Assembly: GCF_003386665.1 (NCBI RefSeq)
Contig: NZ_QTUB01000001.1
Location: 1 to 64,000 of the forward strand
Direction of reading: 5' to 3'
Source: Xenorhabdus cabanillasii
GTDB taxonomy: Bacteria > Pseudomonadota > Gammaproteobacteria > Enterobacterales > Enterobacteriaceae
Length of the DNA stretch: 64,000 bases
In this document: piece by piece, positions 12,272 through 25,993 of the stretch
Layout of the letters: each line of letters begins with the position of its first letter
Position numbering within the stretch: position 1 is the stretch's first letter
Notes under the pieces: model-generated
The model's input: the letters and a program-made list of their open reading frames with translations, nothing else
Database searches by the model: none
Told to the model about the DNA's origin: nothing
Translations under genes and position numbers: made by a program

Positions 12272-12892
12272 TTGCTTAACAAATTGGAATCTCTGTTGGC
12301 GAAGACCGACATTATTTTATCGTTGGAGCAGAAACAACAGCTTATTGCTTATGTAGATATGCTCAACAAATGGAATAAGGCTTACAATCTGACATCTGTT
12401 CGGGAGCCTGAGCAGATGTTAGTCCGGCATATCATGGATAGCATTGTCGTTAATCCATTTTTGCAGGGAACACGGTTTATTGATGTTGGTACGGGGCCTG
12501 GTTTGCCAGGTATTCCCTTGGCTATTGTGCGACCTGATTCTCATTTCACCTTATTGGATAGTCTGGGAAAACGAGTTCGTTTTTTGCGTCAGGTTCAACA
12601 TGAATTGGGCCTCAATAACATTGAACCAGTACAGAGCAGGGTAGAGGAGTTTATTCCTGAAGTGCTTTTTGACGGCGTGATCAGCAGAGCTTTTGCATCT
12701 TTACAAGATATGTTGTCATGGTGTCATCATCTCCCTGAAACCAATAATGGGCATTTTTATGCTCTGAAAGGTGTGTTGCCGGAAGATGAGCTGGCTCAGT
12801 TACCTTTAGGGATCAGTCTTGATACCGTGGTTCCTCTGCAAATACCAGAACTAGAAGGGCAGCGTCATTTGGTTGTACTTAAACAAAACTGA
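12272..12892 (+). CDS. rsmG: 16S rRNA m7G527 methyltransferase RsmG (GidB)
   Basis: A 206-residue SAM-dependent methyltransferase that modifies G527 of 16S rRNA. The SAM-binding loop [10 protein letters not shown] occupies residues 71-80, followed by [13 protein letters not shown]. It is co-transcribed with mnmG (12-nt gap). The ATG/TTG question is resolved by TTG at 12272 after AGAGGAC: the frame has no upstream ATG and E. coli-like MLNKL follows. It is followed by a long AT-rich gap before the atp operon. Confidence 0.95.
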   Translation: MLNKLESLLAKTDIILSLEQKQQLIAYVDMLNKWNKAYNLTSVREPEQMLVRHIMDSIVVNPFLQGTRFIDVGTGPGLPGIPLAIVRPDSHFTLLDSLGKRVRFLRQVQHELGLNNIEPVQSRVEEFIPEVLFDGVISRAFASLQDMLSWCHHLPETNNGHFYALKGVLPEDELAQLPLGISLDTVVPLQIPELEGQRHLVVLKQN

Positions 12893-12920
12893 CTTTGCTG
12901 TTTATCAATAAAAGCTTAAA

Positions 12921-12969
12921 TAATTAGTAACGCCAATCATAGTTATATTGTTACGGGTGTTACTAATTA
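12921..12969. repeat. Inverted repeat downstream of rsmG
   Basis: Arms TAATTAGTAACGCC (12921-12934) and GGTGTTACTAATTA (12956-12969) are complementary at 13 of 14 positions, the exception being a G-T type mismatch, around a 21-nt loop. No T-run follows, so it is not a standard terminator. It could be a transcript-end stabiliser or a protein site. Confidence 0.65.
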
Positions 12970-13240
12970 TATCCTCCTATTGTTTCATCTTTATTTACGG
13001 ATAGATCACAGAAAAATAACTTTCATTTTATATTGAGCAAATTGTTCTTTCTAAGAAGGGGTGTCCATTTTCTTTATAAATAAATTTTAGAGAAAGTGTA
13101 CAAAATAAACTTTTAAAATTTCTTAGTGATATATCAGATAAAAATTGATAGCTATAATATTAATTGTTTGATTTTATATGGAAAAATAAATGATTTTCAT
13201 CACATATTTAATGGTTAGTGGTATTAATGTTTTAATTTAG

Positions 13241-13256
13241 TGTGATATGTATCACG
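13241..13256. promoter_or_regulatory. Candidate CRP-cAMP site
   Basis: TGTGATATGTATCACG matches the TGTGA-N6-TCACA consensus with one mismatch in the second half-site. It lies about 140 nt upstream of the predicted atp promoter -10 box. Function is inferred from sequence only. Confidence 0.45.
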
Positions 13257-13370
13257 TTTAATTTTTGAGTCGATAGATTAATCGTTACAAAATATTAAAT
13301 GGTATTTGTGAGCAATCTACCATCAAAGTTAGAAATTTAAATAATTATTCACTTTTTCGCTACTTATGGA

Positions 13371-13398
13371 TTGAATTCATTTTGGCTGCCCGTATAAT
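13371..13398 (+). promoter_or_regulatory. Predicted main promoter of the atp operon
   Basis: -35 TTGAAT (13371-13376) and perfect -10 TATAAT (13393-13398) with a 16-bp spacer. It is the best promoter-like match upstream of atpI in this gap. Confidence 0.65.
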
Positions 13399-13501
13399 TT
13401 GCACGTTTTTGTCACTTGACACTCTTAAACAAAGACAGTTTTATACAACATTCAGCAAAGCCTGATATGCAACGGTGTACTTCAGGGAGAAAACAAAAGT
13501 C

Positions 13502-14735
<1,234 letters not shown>

Positions 14736-14767
14736 TTTCTAACAATCATTAATAGTGTTTTAACTGA

Positions 14768-15028
<261 letters not shown>

Positions 15029-15096
15029 CTATACCAAAGTAACCAGCAGAACTGAAAATTACGCTGATTCATTAATTGAAATAGAGGTATTGTGCC

Positions 15097-15567
15097 GTGA
15101 ATATTAACGCAACAATCCTCGGCCAGGCCATCGCGTTTGTCCTGTTTGTTTTGTTCTGTATGAAGTATGTATGGCCACCAATCATGGCGGCCATTGAAAA
15201 GCGTCAGAAAGAGATTGCTGACGGTTTGGCTTCAGCAGAGCGTGCTAAAAAGAACCTGGACTTAGCGCAAGCCAATGCGACCGACCAACTGAAAAAAGCG
15301 AAAGCAGATGCGCACGCTATCATCGAGCAGGCTAATAAACAAAAAGCCCAGATTATTGATGATGCTCGCGCGGAAGCAGAGCTGGAACGTAGCAAAATCC
15401 TCGCGCAAGGTCAGGCTGAAATTGAAGCTGAACGCAAGCGCGCTCGTGAAGAGCTACGTAAACAGGTGGCGATGTTGGCTATCGCAGGTGCCGAGAAAAT
15501 CATCGAACGTTCCGTGGATGAAGCTGCTAACAGCGACATCGTTGATAAACTAGTCGCTGAACTGTAA
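15097..15567 (+). CDS. atpF: F1Fo ATP synthase subunit b
   Basis: A 156-residue peripheral-stalk subunit, the E. coli length. One N-terminal membrane helix (about 4-25) is followed by a long charged, Ala-rich coiled coil (about 30-140) that reaches delta. The start is GTG at 15097 after AGAGGTATTGTGCC. It lies between atpE and atpH, with only 12 nt to atpH. Confidence 0.96.
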   Translation: MNINATILGQAIAFVLFVLFCMKYVWPPIMAAIEKRQKEIADGLASAERAKKNLDLAQANATDQLKKAKADAHAIIEQANKQKAQIIDDARAEAELERSKILAQGQAEIEAERKRAREELRKQVAMLAIAGAEKIIERSVDEAANSDIVDKLVAEL

Positions 15568-15579
15568 GGAGGGAGGGGC

Positions 15580-16113
15580 ATGTCTGAATTCGCTACTGTA
15601 GCTCGCCCCTACGCCAAAGCAGCTTTTGACTTTGCTGTGGAACACCAATCTCTCGAACATTGGCAGAACATGCTGGCGTTCGTTGCTGAGGTAACTCGCA
15701 ATGAGCAGGTTGGTGAGCTGCTTTCCGGTTCATTGGCACCGGAAACGTTAGCCAATACCTTTATCACCATTTGTGGTGAGCAGGTAGATGAGCATGCTCG
15801 TAACTTTATTCGTGTAATGGCAGAAAATGGTCGCTTGCTGGTGTTGCCAGAAGTCTTCCAGCAATTTATCCAATTGCGTGCATCACTGGAATCAACTATC
15901 GATGTTGAAGTGATATCTGCATCCGAACTGAATGAGCAGCAGCAGGCTAAAATTTCTGCGGCGATGGAAAAACGTCTGTCACGCAAAGTGAAGCTGAATT
16001 GCAAAATTGACAAGTCTGTTATTGCCGGCGTGATTATCCGTGCGGGTGACATGGTGATCGATGGCAGTATTCGTGGCCGTCTGGATCGTTTAACAGACGT
16101 CTTGCAGTCTTAA
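15580..16113 (+). CDS. atpH: F1Fo ATP synthase subunit delta
   Basis: A 177-residue subunit, the E. coli length, that caps F1 and clamps the b-subunit stalk to it. The typical start [19 protein letters not shown] and the C-terminal [20 protein letters not shown] signature are present. A strong AGGAGGG ribosome site lies immediately upstream. Confidence 0.96.
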   Translation: MSEFATVARPYAKAAFDFAVEHQSLEHWQNMLAFVAEVTRNEQVGELLSGSLAPETLANTFITICGEQVDEHARNFIRVMAENGRLLVLPEVFQQFIQLRASLESTIDVEVISASELNEQQQAKISAAMEKRLSRKVKLNCKIDKSVIAGVIIRAGDMVIDGSIRGRLDRLTDVLQS

Positions 16114-16127
16114 GGGGACTGGAGCAT

Positions 16128-17669
16128 ATGCAACTGAATTCCACCGAAATCAGCGAACTGATCAAACAGCGTATTGCTCAGTTCAATGTCGTGAGCGAAG
16201 CTCACAATGAAGGTACGATTGTTTCCGTTAATGACGGTATCATTCGTATTCACGGTTTAGCCGATGTCATGCAGGGTGAAATGATCTCTCTGCCTGGCAA
16301 CCGTTATGCAATTGCACTGAACCTGGAGCGTGACTCCGTTGGTGCTGTTGTGATGGGTCCGTATGCTGACTTGGCCGAAGGCATGAAAGTCAAATGTACT
16401 GGTCGTATTTTGGAAGTACCTGTTGGTCGTGGTCTGCTTGGCCGTGTTGTTAACACACTGGGTGAGCCAATCGATGGTAAAGGCGCTGTTGAGCATGATG
16501 GTTTCTCACCTGTTGAAGTCATTGCTCCGGGCGTTATCGATCGTCAATCCGTTGACCAGCCTGTCCAGACAGGTTACAAATCTGTTGATGCCATGATCCC
16601 AATCGGCCGTGGTCAGCGTGAGCTGGTTATCGGTGACCGTCAGACCGGTAAAACTGCTCTGGCTATCGATGCGATCATCAGCCAGCGTGATTCCGGTATC
16701 AAATGTATCTATGTTGCGATTGGTCAGAAAGCATCAACCATTTCTAACGTAGTTCGTAAATTGGAAGAGCACGGCGCACTGGAAAATACAATTGTCGTTG
16801 TTGCATCTGCTTCAGAGTCTGCGGCATTGCAATATCTGGCACCATACTCCGGCTGTGCGATGGGTGAATACTTCCGCGATCGTGGGGAAGATGCCCTGAT
16901 TGTTTATGATGACTTGTCTAAACAGGCTGTTGCTTACCGTCAGATTTCTCTGTTGCTGCGTCGTCCACCTGGACGTGAAGCATTCCCAGGTGACGTTTTC
17001 TACCTGCACTCCCGTCTGCTGGAGCGTGCAGCGCGTGTTAGCGCTGACTATGTAGAAAAATTCACTAATGGTGAAGTGAAAGGCCAAACAGGTTCTCTGA
17101 CCGCGTTGCCAATCATCGAAACCCAAGCTGGTGACGTTTCGGCATTCGTACCAACAAACGTTATCTCAATCACTGATGGTCAGATCTTCCTTGAATCGGC
17201 CCTGTTCAACGCAGGTATTCGTCCGGCAGTTAACCCAGGGATTTCTGTATCCCGTGTAGGTGGTGCTGCTCAGACCAAGATTATCAAGAAACTGTCTGGT
17301 GGTATTCGTACAGCTCTGGCTCAGTATCGTGAACTGGCGGCATTCTCCCAGTTTGCATCTGATTTGGATGATGCGACTCGTAAACAGTTGGATCACGGTC
17401 AGAAAGTTACTGAACTGCTGAAACAGAAACAGTACCAGCCAATGTCAATTGCGCAACAGGCTCTGTCTCTGTTTGCTGCTGAGCGTGGCTATCTGGAAGA
17501 TGTCGAAATCGCGAAAGTGGTCAGTTTCGAATCGGCGCTGTTGGCATATGCCAGCCATGAACATGCTGATCTTCTGAAAGAGATTGACCAGTCTGGCGAT
17601 TACAACGGAGAGATCGAAGCGAAGCTGAAGGCTCTGTTGGATTCCTTCAAGGCGACTCAGTCCTGGTAA
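16128..17669 (+). CDS. atpA: F1Fo ATP synthase subunit alpha
   Basis: A 513-residue, non-catalytic nucleotide-binding subunit of F1, identical in length to E. coli. The P-loop is GDRQTGKT (169-176). The alpha/beta family signature [14 protein letters not shown] and the arginine-finger region near it are intact. It begins 14 nt after atpH. Confidence 0.98.
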   Translation: MQLNSTEISELIKQRIAQFNVVSEAHNEGTIVSVNDGIIRIHGLADVMQGEMISLPGNRYAIALNLERDSVGAVVMGPYADLAEGMKVKCTGRILEVPVGRGLLGRVVNTLGEPIDGKGAVEHDGFSPVEVIAPGVIDRQSVDQPVQTGYKSVDAMIPIGRGQRELVIGDRQTGKTALAIDAIISQRDSGIKCIYVAIGQKASTISNVVRKLEEHGALENTIVVVASASESAALQYLAPYSGCAMGEYFRDRGEDALIVYDDLSKQAVAYRQISLLLRRPPGREAFPGDVFYLHSRLLERAARVSADYVEKFTNGEVKGQTGSLTALPIIETQAGDVSAFVPTNVISITDGQIFLESALFNAGIRPAVNPGISVSRVGGAAQTKIIKKLSGGIRTALAQYRELAAFSQFASDLDDATRKQLDHGQKVTELLKQKQYQPMSIAQQALSLFAAERGYLEDVEIAKVVSFESALLAYASHEHADLLKEIDQSGDYNGEIEAKLKALLDSFKATQSW

Positions 17670-17740
17670 CACTATTCGGCCCTGTTTAATTTTCTTTAAT
17701 GAAAAACATGGGCCGTCTGGTTGAATTCGGAGAAGCAGAA

Positions 17741-18604
17741 ATGGCCGGCGCAAAAGAGATACGCACCAAAATCGCCAGTGTGCAAAACACGCAGAAAATC
17801 ACTAAAGCGATGGAAATGGTCGCCGCGTCCAAAATGCGTAAAACGCAGGACCGCATGGCGGCCAGCCGTCCTTATGCAGAGACCATTCGCAGCGTGATTG
17901 GACACCTTGCGTTAGGGAATCTGGAATACAAACACCCATACCTTGAAGAGCGTGAAGTGAAACGCGTTGGGTATGTGGTTGTTTCGACTGACCGTGGTTT
18001 ATGTGGCGGTTTGAACATTAACTTGTTCAAAAAATTGCTGATAGAAATGAAAGACTGGTCTGATAAAAAAGTCCAGGTTGATTTGGCACTTATTGGATCA
18101 AAAGCGGTTTCTTTCTTTTCTTCTGTTGGTGGCAACATTGTTGCCCAAGTAACAGGGATGGGAGATAACCCATCATTGTCCGAGTTGATCGGGCCAGTCA
18201 GCGTCATGATGCAAGCATATGACGAAGGGCGTCTGGATAAATTGTATATAGTGACAAACAAGTTCAACAATACAATGTCTCAGGTTCCGACAATCACTCA
18301 GTTATTGCCTCTGCCTGCCGGAGACGATGAAACACTGAAGAAGAAGTCCTGGGATTATCTGTATGAACCTGATCCTAAGGCGCTGTTGGATACCCTGCTG
18401 CGCCGCTATATAGAATCGCAAGTTTATCAGGGCGTCGTTGAAAACCTGGCTAGTGAACAGGCCGCACGAATGGTAGCGATGAAAGCCGCAACTGATAACG
18501 GCGGCAACCTGATCAAAGAGTTGCAGTTGGTTTACAACAAGGCTCGTCAGGCCAGCATCACTCAGGAACTCACCGAAATCGTTTCGGGTGCTTCTGCGGT
18601 TTAA
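17741..18604 (+). CDS. atpG: F1Fo ATP synthase subunit gamma
   Basis: A 287-residue central rotor shaft, the E. coli length, when started at the ATG at 17741 ([19 protein letters not shown]). An in-frame extension to 17699 is not conserved. The paired N- and C-terminal helices that form the shaft end in [15 protein letters not shown]. Between atpA and atpD as expected; GGAGAAG precedes the start. Confidence 0.96.
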   Translation: MAGAKEIRTKIASVQNTQKITKAMEMVAASKMRKTQDRMAASRPYAETIRSVIGHLALGNLEYKHPYLEEREVKRVGYVVVSTDRGLCGGLNINLFKKLLIEMKDWSDKKVQVDLALIGSKAVSFFSSVGGNIVAQVTGMGDNPSLSELIGPVSVMMQAYDEGRLDKLYIVTNKFNNTMSQVPTITQLLPLPAGDDETLKKKSWDYLYEPDPKALLDTLLRRYIESQVYQGVVENLASEQAARMVAMKAATDNGGNLIKELQLVYNKARQASITQELTEIVSGASAV

Positions 18605-18611
18605 TAGCTAG

Positions 18612-20021
<1,410 letters not shown>

Positions 20022-20042
20022 TACGGCTGACGGGAGGTTGAT

Positions 20043-20465
20043 ATGGCTGCAATGACGTTCTCCCTGAACGTAGTCAGCGCTGAAAAACTGATGTTTGAAG
20101 GGCTGGTACAGAAAATTCAGGTGACTGGCAGTGAAGGTGAGTTGGGTATTTATCCTCAGCACACACCACTGCTTACTGCCATAAAACCGGGCATGATACG
20201 TATTGTTAAGCAGTTTGGTGAAGAAGAGTTTATCTACCTGTCAGGTGGTATTCTGGAAGTTCAGCCAAACGGCGTGATCGTACTGGCCGATACAGCGATC
20301 CGTGGTAAGGATTTGGATGAGGCCAAAGTGCTTGAAGCCAAGCGCAAGGCGGAAGAACATATCCGTAACTCCCACGGCGATGTTGATTATGCTCAGGCAT
20401 CTGCTGAATTGTCGAAAGCGATTGCAAAACTTCGTGTAATCGAGATGACGAAAAAGCTGATGTAG
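20043..20465 (+). CDS. atpC: F1Fo ATP synthase subunit epsilon
   Basis: A 140-residue rotor subunit and ATPase inhibitor. The N-terminal beta-sandwich ([19 protein letters not shown]) is followed by a C-terminal helical hairpin (about 90-138). Last gene of the operon, with GGGAGG before the ATG and an intrinsic terminator 76 nt after its stop. Confidence 0.96.
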   Translation: MAAMTFSLNVVSAEKLMFEGLVQKIQVTGSEGELGIYPQHTPLLTAIKPGMIRIVKQFGEEEFIYLSGGILEVQPNGVIVLADTAIRGKDLDEAKVLEAKRKAEEHIRNSHGDVDYAQASAELSKAIAKLRVIEMTKKLM

Positions 20466-20540
20466 AATTGACCCGATAAATTTCAGGTTTCAGCTGCACA
20501 AGCTATAACTTGAAAGATAAAGGGAACAGGCAGTAGATAA

Positions 20541-20572
20541 AAAGCCAGTTAGCTCTACTAACTGGCTTTTTT
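20541..20572 (+). terminator. Rho-independent terminator of the atp operon
   Basis: A perfect 12-bp stem AAAGCCAGTTAG / CTAACTGGCTTT around a 5-nt loop, running into T residues. It lies between atpC and glmU. Confidence 0.92.
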
Positions 20573-20649
20573 GCATTGCGAAATATGTAGCAATTTATTT
20601 CGTAAACAGGTTTACTTTCATACTTAAGATTGGAATTGTCAGGTTTCTT

Positions 20650-22080
20650 ATGTCTATTACACCCAAAGCAATTGTTCCTAATCCAGTTATTCCTAAGCCA
20701 ATGAGTGCAAAAAGTGTTGTTATTCTGGCCGCTGGCAAGGGAACCCGCATGTATTCTGACCTCCCTAAAGTTTTGCACTTATTGGCAGGCAAGCCGATGG
20801 TTCAACATGTTATTGATACAGCAATGGCATTGGGTGCTCAGCAAGTTCACCTGGTGTATGGGCATGGCGGTGATTTGATGAAACAAACACTTTCAAGCCA
20901 AAAAATTGCTAACCAAAAGCTAAATTGGGTACTGCAAGCAGAACAGTTAGGTACTGGCCATGCTATGCAGCAGGCAGCCCCACACTTTGCGGATGATGAA
21001 GATATTCTGATCCTCTATGGTGACGTGCCTCTGATTGCTAAAGATACGTTAGAGCGTCTTATCGAGGCTAAGCCAGAGGGGGGAATTGGTTTACTGACAG
21101 CTATTTTGGATAATCCAACCGGATATGGCCGTATTATTCGTGAAAATGGCGAAGTGACAGGCATTATCGAACAAAAAGATGCGACTGACGAACAACGTAA
21201 AATCAACGAAATCAACACCGGTATCTTGGTTGCGAATGGTGGTGATTTGAAACGCTGGTTATCCAAATTGGAAAACAATAATGCACAAGGTGAATATTAT
21301 CTCACTGATGTTATTGCACTCGCACACAAAGAAGGTCGTCAGATAAAAGCAGTTCATCCAAGCCGTTTAAGTGAAATGGAAGGGGTTAATAATCGCCTTC
21401 AACTTTCTGCATTGGAACGTATTTACCAGTCTGAGCAGGCTGAAAAATTATTGCTGGCAGGCGTAATGTTACTGGATCCGGCTCGCTTTGATTTGCGCGG
21501 AACATTAGAACATGGGCGCGATATCATCATTGATACCAATGTGATTATTGAAGGTCATGTTGTATTGGGGAATAACGTTCAGATAGGCTCTGGCTGTATT
21601 CTGAAAAATTGCGTTATTGGTGATGGCGTAGTCATTAGCCCTTATACTGTAATTGAAGATTCTGAAATCGGCTCTGAATGTACTGTGGGGCCTTTTGCTC
21701 GTTTACGTCCAGGTTCTAAACTGGCGGAAAAAGCGCATGTTGGCAATTTCGTGGAAATGAAAAAATCTTCCCTTGGTAAAGGTTCCAAGGCAGGGCACCT
21801 GACTTATCTTGGTGATTCTGAAATTGGCAATAATGTGAATATTGGTGCAGGAACCATTACCTGTAACTATGATGGCGTCAATAAATTTAGAACCATTATT
21901 GGCGATGACGTATTTGTGGGTTCTGATAGCCAGTTTGTTGCACCTGTGAAAGTTGATAAAGGTGCCACTATTGGAGCAGGAACGACTGTAACAAAAGATG
22001 TTGCTGAGAATGAGCTGGTCATCAGCCGTGTCAGGCAAACTCATATTCAGGGCTGGAAACGTCCTGTTAAGAAAAAATAA
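20650..22080 (+). CDS. glmU: Bifunctional UDP-GlcNAc pyrophosphorylase / glucosamine-1-P acetyltransferase
   Basis: Makes UDP-GlcNAc for peptidoglycan and LPS. The N-terminal uridylyltransferase domain starts at the nucleotide loop LAAGKGTRM (26-34). The C-terminal left-handed beta-helix acetyltransferase is seen as hexapeptide repeats from about residue 270 ([20 protein letters not shown]). The start is uncertain. The ATG at 20650 follows AGG with good spacing but adds about 20 residues absent from E. coli. The ATG at 20701 ([12 protein letters not shown]) gives the family-like 459 residues but has no ribosome site. Followed by glmS. Confidence 0.95.
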   Translation: MSITPKAIVPNPVIPKPMSAKSVVILAAGKGTRMYSDLPKVLHLLAGKPMVQHVIDTAMALGAQQVHLVYGHGGDLMKQTLSSQKIANQKLNWVLQAEQLGTGHAMQQAAPHFADDEDILILYGDVPLIAKDTLERLIEAKPEGGIGLLTAILDNPTGYGRIIRENGEVTGIIEQKDATDEQRKINEINTGILVANGGDLKRWLSKLENNNAQGEYYLTDVIALAHKEGRQIKAVHPSRLSEMEGVNNRLQLSALERIYQSEQAEKLLLAGVMLLDPARFDLRGTLEHGRDIIIDTNVIIEGHVVLGNNVQIGSGCILKNCVIGDGVVISPYTVIEDSEIGSECTVGPFARLRPGSKLAEKAHVGNFVEMKKSSLGKGSKAGHLTYLGDSEIGNNVNIGAGTITCNYDGVNKFRTIIGDDVFVGSDSQFVAPVKVDKGATIGAGTTVTKDVAENELVISRVRQTHIQGWKRPVKKK

Positions 22081-22216
22081 AATATATACATAATAAAAAT
22101 CCCCATCTCTACCAGGCTCGGGGGCCGGCAAAGCCAGAACGCGATTTGCCGTAAGACAATCAGGTTGTACGACATAAAAAGGGCGCTTATTAGCCCTGTT
22201 TTTAGGAATAAAACAC
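22081..22216 (+). promoter_or_regulatory. glmU-glmS intergenic leader, likely sRNA-controlled
   Basis: 136 nt with no terminator before the glmS ATG. In E. coli the glmUS mRNA is cut near the glmU stop and the glmS leader is opened by the sRNA GlmZ. A stretch around 22111-22160 has the self-complementary, GC-rich look of that leader. Conservation of GlmZ pairing is an inference and was not verified. Confidence 0.4.
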
Positions 22217-24046
22217 ATGTGTGGAATCGTTGGTGCAGTAGCACAGCGTGATATAGCAGAAATATTGATCGAAGGTCTTCGTCGTCTGGAGTACCGTGGC
22301 TATGATTCTGCGGGTATGGCTGTTGTCGACAATGAAAATCGGATGACTCGCCTGCGTGAAGCGGGAAAAGTACAGATGCTGGCTGATGAAGCAGATAAAC
22401 AGCCCGTTATCGGTGGTACTGGCATCGCTCATACTCGTTGGGCGACACACGGGGAACCAAGCGAACGTAACGCGCATCCTCATGTTTCTGAACATATTGC
22501 GGTTGTGCATAACGGTATTATTGAAAACCATGAAGAACTGCGTGAAGAGTTGAAAACACGTGGTTATAGCTTCAATTCTGATACCGATACTGAAACCATT
22601 GCTCATCTTGTTCACTGGGAACAACAACAAGGTGGCTCATTGCTGGAAGTAGTACAGCGTGTTATCCCACAATTACGTGGCGCTTATGGCACCGTAATTA
22701 TGGATAGCCATCAACCAGACGTGCTGGTAGCGGCACGTTCTGGCAGCCCATTAGTTGTTGGTTTGGGAGTCGGTGAAAACTTCCTGGCGTCTGACCAACT
22801 GGCATTACTGCCGGTGACTCGCCGCTTTATCTATCTGGAAGAAGGTGACATCGTAGAAGTTACTCGCCGTACCGTTCGCATTTTTGATGCGCAGGGTGAG
22901 GCGGTTGAGCGTGAGCAGATTGAATCCAACATTCAATATGATGCTGGTGACAAAGGTATCTACCGTCACTACATGCAGAAAGAGATTTATGAACAGCCAA
23001 TGGCAATTAAAAACACGCTGGAAGGCCGCTTGAGCCATGGCGAGGTAAATCTGTCAGAGTTGGGTGCTAACGCAGAAGAATTACTGTCTCAGGTTGAACA
23101 TATCCAGATCGTTGCCTGTGGAACTTCCTACAATGCTGGAATGGTTTCACGCTACTGGTTTGAATCACTGGCGGGTATCCCGTGTGATGTAGAAATTGCC
23201 TCTGAATTCCGTTACCGTAAGCCTGCATGCCGTAAGGGCAGCTTGCTGATCACTCTGTCCCAGTCCGGCGAAACGGCGGATACTTTAGCAGCATTGCGCT
23301 TATCCAAAGAGTTGGGTTATGTGACTTCACTGGCTATCTGTAACGTAGCGGGTTCATCTCTGGTACGCGAATCTGACTTTGCTCTGATGACCAAAGCGGG
23401 CGCAGAAATCGGTGTAGCATCCACTAAAGCCTTTACTACCCAGTTAACTGTATTGTTGATGCTGGTGGCTTACATGGGACGCCTGAAAGGCGCTGATGCT
23501 TCTCTCGAACAAAATGTCGTTCATGCCCTGCATGCACTGCCAAGCCGCATTGAAAGCATGCTGTCGAAAGACAAAGTTATCGAATCACTGGCTGAAGATT
23601 TCTCTGAAAAACATCACGCATTGTTCCTTGGCCGCGGCGATCAGTACCCGATCGCGGTTGAAGGTGCACTGAAACTGAAAGAGATCTCCTATATTCATGC
23701 AGAAGCCTATGCCGCTGGTGAGCTGAAACATGGCCCTCTGGCACTGATTGATGCTGATATGCCGGTGATCATCGTCGCACCAAACAACGAACTGCTGGAA
23801 AAACTGAAATCCAATATCGAAGAAGTCCGCGCCCGTGGCGGGTTGTTGTACGTCTTCGCAGATCAGGATGCGGGTTTCACCGACAGCGAAAACATGAAGA
23901 TCATCTCCCTGCCACACGTAGAAGAGTTGATCGCACCAATCTTCTATACCGTGCCATTGCAATTGCTGTCTTACCACATTGCATTGATCAAAGGTACAGA
24001 TGTGGATCAGCCACGTAACTTGGCGAAATCAGTGACGGTGGAGTAA
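22217..24046 (+). CDS. glmS: Glucosamine-6-phosphate synthase (glutamine-hydrolysing)
   Basis: A 609-residue enzyme, the E. coli length, that converts fructose-6-phosphate and glutamine to glucosamine-6-phosphate. The N-terminal glutaminase nucleophile is Cys after the initiator Met ([10 protein letters not shown]), with the RGYDSAG and [11 protein letters not shown] glutaminase motifs. Two SIS sugar-isomerase domains follow ([22 protein letters not shown]). It ends in NLAKSVTVE as in E. coli. Feeds the GlmU reaction just upstream. Confidence 0.97.
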   Translation: MCGIVGAVAQRDIAEILIEGLRRLEYRGYDSAGMAVVDNENRMTRLREAGKVQMLADEADKQPVIGGTGIAHTRWATHGEPSERNAHPHVSEHIAVVHNGIIENHEELREELKTRGYSFNSDTDTETIAHLVHWEQQQGGSLLEVVQRVIPQLRGAYGTVIMDSHQPDVLVAARSGSPLVVGLGVGENFLASDQLALLPVTRRFIYLEEGDIVEVTRRTVRIFDAQGEAVEREQIESNIQYDAGDKGIYRHYMQKEIYEQPMAIKNTLEGRLSHGEVNLSELGANAEELLSQVEHIQIVACGTSYNAGMVSRYWFESLAGIPCDVEIASEFRYRKPACRKGSLLITLSQSGETADTLAALRLSKELGYVTSLAICNVAGSSLVRESDFALMTKAGAEIGVASTKAFTTQLTVLLMLVAYMGRLKGADASLEQNVVHALHALPSRIESMLSKDKVIESLAEDFSEKHHALFLGRGDQYPIAVEGALKLKEISYIHAEAYAAGELKHGPLALIDADMPVIIVAPNNELLEKLKSNIEEVRARGGLLYVFADQDAGFTDSENMKIISLPHVEELIAPIFYTVPLQLLSYHIALIKGTDVDQPRNLAKSVTVE

Positions 24047-24097
24047 TATTTATAGTACGTTATTAATATAGACGTATAGTAAAACTGAGTAATTTTT

Positions 24098-24131
24098 AAA
24101 TCCGGTTATGCGTAAGCTGACCGGATTTTTT
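24098..24131 (+). terminator. Terminator of glmS, member of a repeated hairpin family
   Basis: AAATCCGGT / ACCGGATTT stem with T-run. Near copies occur at 26714-26747 and, degenerate, at about 35327-35361. Confidence 0.85.
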
Positions 24132-24207
24132 CATAAGAGAAAAATCACAATAGAGACTTATCACTACATATAGGATATTCACGATAATAAAATGGAGAAA
24201 ATAAAAA

Positions 24208-24786
24208 GTGTCTGAAATGGCTTTAGAATCTGTAGAAATGATGTCCAAATTTCCAGAGAAAAAATTTGATCCAGTGAGATTGCTGGTCGATTTTTTCAAC
24301 CAACTACATGTTATTGAACGCTTTAATGTATTTGAATTTGAGTATATAACTGGTTGGGAGAATTGGTTTCAGATCGAACTGGCTTATTTTTTATACCACC
24401 ATGTTACAGAGCAAGATGGGAAATGGTGGAGAGAGTTTAGTATCGAATGGGATGGCATGCCTGAAAATATTGGAAAATGTAAGCCGGATTTTTGGCTTTG
24501 GTCAGGTGAGAAAAATAGCTACTACCTGTTGGAATTAAAACAAAATGGGAATGTTCGTATAGCACTCAAAGAAGTCATCAAAGATATTCAAAAACTCAGC
24601 ACCTTGACTAATACTAAAACCTTCAATGCAGTTGGCTATGATGGCGAATATACCTGTAAAGGTAAATTTTTCGTATTAGTTTCAAAATGTCAGCCGAATA
24701 TTGTTGAAGTGCCAGCTGGAGCTACTGAGGTTTTTAGAGGGGCCATTGGCAAGAGTGGTTTTTACTTTGTTATATATCGTTCTTGA
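24208..24786 (+). CDS. Uncharacterised protein with a PD-(D/E)xK nuclease-like motif
   Basis: A 192-residue soluble protein I do not recognise. It starts GTG at 24208 (or ATG at 24217) after GGAG. The C-terminal half shows a strand-like KPDFWLW (about 91-97) followed, one strand later, by LLELKQ (about 107-112). This is the spacing of the D...ExK metal site of restriction-endonuclease-like folds, with upstream acidic residues in EFSIEW. Many such proteins are orphan restriction or defence-related nucleases. It sits alone between glmS and cynR. Low GC relative to glmS suggests acquisition. Function is inference only. Confidence 0.6.
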   Translation: MSEMALESVEMMSKFPEKKFDPVRLLVDFFNQLHVIERFNVFEFEYITGWENWFQIELAYFLYHHVTEQDGKWWREFSIEWDGMPENIGKCKPDFWLWSGEKNSYYLLELKQNGNVRIALKEVIKDIQKLSTLTNTKTFNAVGYDGEYTCKGKFFVLVSKCQPNIVEVPAGATEVFRGAIGKSGFYFVIYRS

Positions 24787-24833
24787 AGATTATAGTGGTA
24801 TTTTAATTAGCCATAATCATTTAAGCTAACTGG

Positions 24834-25733
24834 TTATGTATTACGGTTTTTTATAGTTTTATCCGCCAGTTCCTGAGCAACTTCAATAAATACCCGTGCT
24901 GCCGCTGTTTCCCATGCCCCTTTTCGCTGTATCAACACCGCCGTTCTTTCCAGCTGGCAGCCAGCCAGTGGGATTGCGACTAATTCCTTGTCCTGCATAG
25001 CGATCGCTGCCGGAAGCAGAGTTGAAAGCGATGTCCGGCGAATCACTTCCAGAACGGCGCTGATGGAATTCATTTCCATCTGTACCTGCGGATGCAGGCC
25101 CATCTGACGAAAACTACGGTCAATCTGTGCGCGGGTAGCAAACTCTGCACTCAGAAGAATAAGTTTTTCATCGTTGAGCTCATTCAGGGTTATATGGTGT
25201 TGTTGTGCCAGCGGGTGGTGGCGAGCCACCACCAGAGTCAATTTTTCAGTCAACAGAACCCTTGATGTAATTTCCGGGGAATCTCCGTCATCAAAGGCAA
25301 TTCCGATATCAAGATCATCATTAATTAACAGTCCTTCCATTCTTTCCTGCGATATCTCCTGGATTTGCAATGTGATATTAGGGAAACGAGCATAAAATTC
25401 GGCAACCAGAGGCCCGATGAAATAGGTGATAAAGGTGGGGGTGACGGCAACACGCAATGATCCTCTGCTGAGATCCTCCACATCATGAATAGCCCGCTTT
25501 CCCTCATCCAGCGCCTGAAATGCGCGGCGCACATACTGCAAATAAACTTCTCCTGCATCTGTCAGGCGGGTATTACGTCCACTGCGATCAAACAACTGGA
25601 TGCCGAGGCTTTCTTCCAACAGCTTCACCTGCTGTGACAGGGCTGGCTGCGATACATGCAGCGCAGCTGCCGCCCTGGTAAAACCATGATGCTCTGCGAC
25701 AGCGAGAAAATACCTTACATAACGGAAATTCAT
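24834..25733 (-). CDS. cynR: LysR-type regulator of the cyn operon, CynR
   Basis: A 299-residue LysR-family activator. The N-terminal winged helix-turn-helix (about 1-60, [24 protein letters not shown]) and C-terminal periplasmic-binding-like effector domain match E. coli CynR (299 residues) over the whole length, including [13 protein letters not shown] and [20 protein letters not shown]. It is divergent from the cyn genes, as in E. coli, where it senses cyanate. The frame is intact. Confidence 0.9.
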   Translation of the reverse strand: MNFRYVRYFLAVAEHHGFTRAAAALHVSQPALSQQVKLLEESLGIQLFDRSGRNTRLTDAGEVYLQYVRRAFQALDEGKRAIHDVEDLSRGSLRVAVTPTFITYFIGPLVAEFYARFPNITLQIQEISQERMEGLLINDDLDIGIAFDDGDSPEITSRVLLTEKLTLVVARHHPLAQQHHITLNELNDEKLILLSAEFATRAQIDRSFRQMGLHPQVQMEMNSISAVLEVIRRTSLSTLLPAAIAMQDKELVAIPLAGCQLERTAVLIQRKGAWETAAARVFIEVAQELADKTIKNRNT

Positions 25734-25847
25734 GATGGCAATTCATAAGATTTTTGGATGGGATTCATTATAAATGAGACTTTTATCTTATTGAATGAGA
25801 GGAGTAATCTTCATCGCATCGCAACAGAGCGAGACAGAGGAAATAAG

Positions 25848-25956
25848 ATGAGCACTTTCCACTCTGTGTTGAATTTCTGCTTTTGATGACGTATCCGGTC
25901 AGTTTGTTTCTCTGGCTGAGAATTCAGACGTCCGTGCCGTACCTGCTCGTAACTAA
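25848..25956 (+). pseudogene. cynT: cynT relic (cyn-operon carbonic anhydrase), middle deleted
   Basis: A start codon at 25848 with AGAGG ribosome site opens MSTFHSVLNF, a plausible CynT N-terminus. The frame stops within 13 codons. In a shifted frame the sequence SAFDDVSGQFVSLAEN to the TAA at 25954-25956 matches the C-terminal end of CynT. Roughly 190 codons, including all zinc ligands, are gone. It lies between cynR and cynS, the E. coli cynT position. Confidence 0.75.
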
Positions 25957-25993
25957 TTGATAGTAATTTCAACCGTAAAAAAGAGGTATCACC

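Larger units (their letters stand above)
12893..13501. other. 609-nt non-coding region upstream of the atp operon
   Basis: No plausible gene. The region is very AT-rich. It holds a long inverted repeat just after rsmG (12921-12969), a CRP-like palindrome (13241-13256) and a good sigma70 promoter for the atp operon (13371-13398). About 100 nt of leader lie between that promoter and atpI. Confidence 0.7.
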
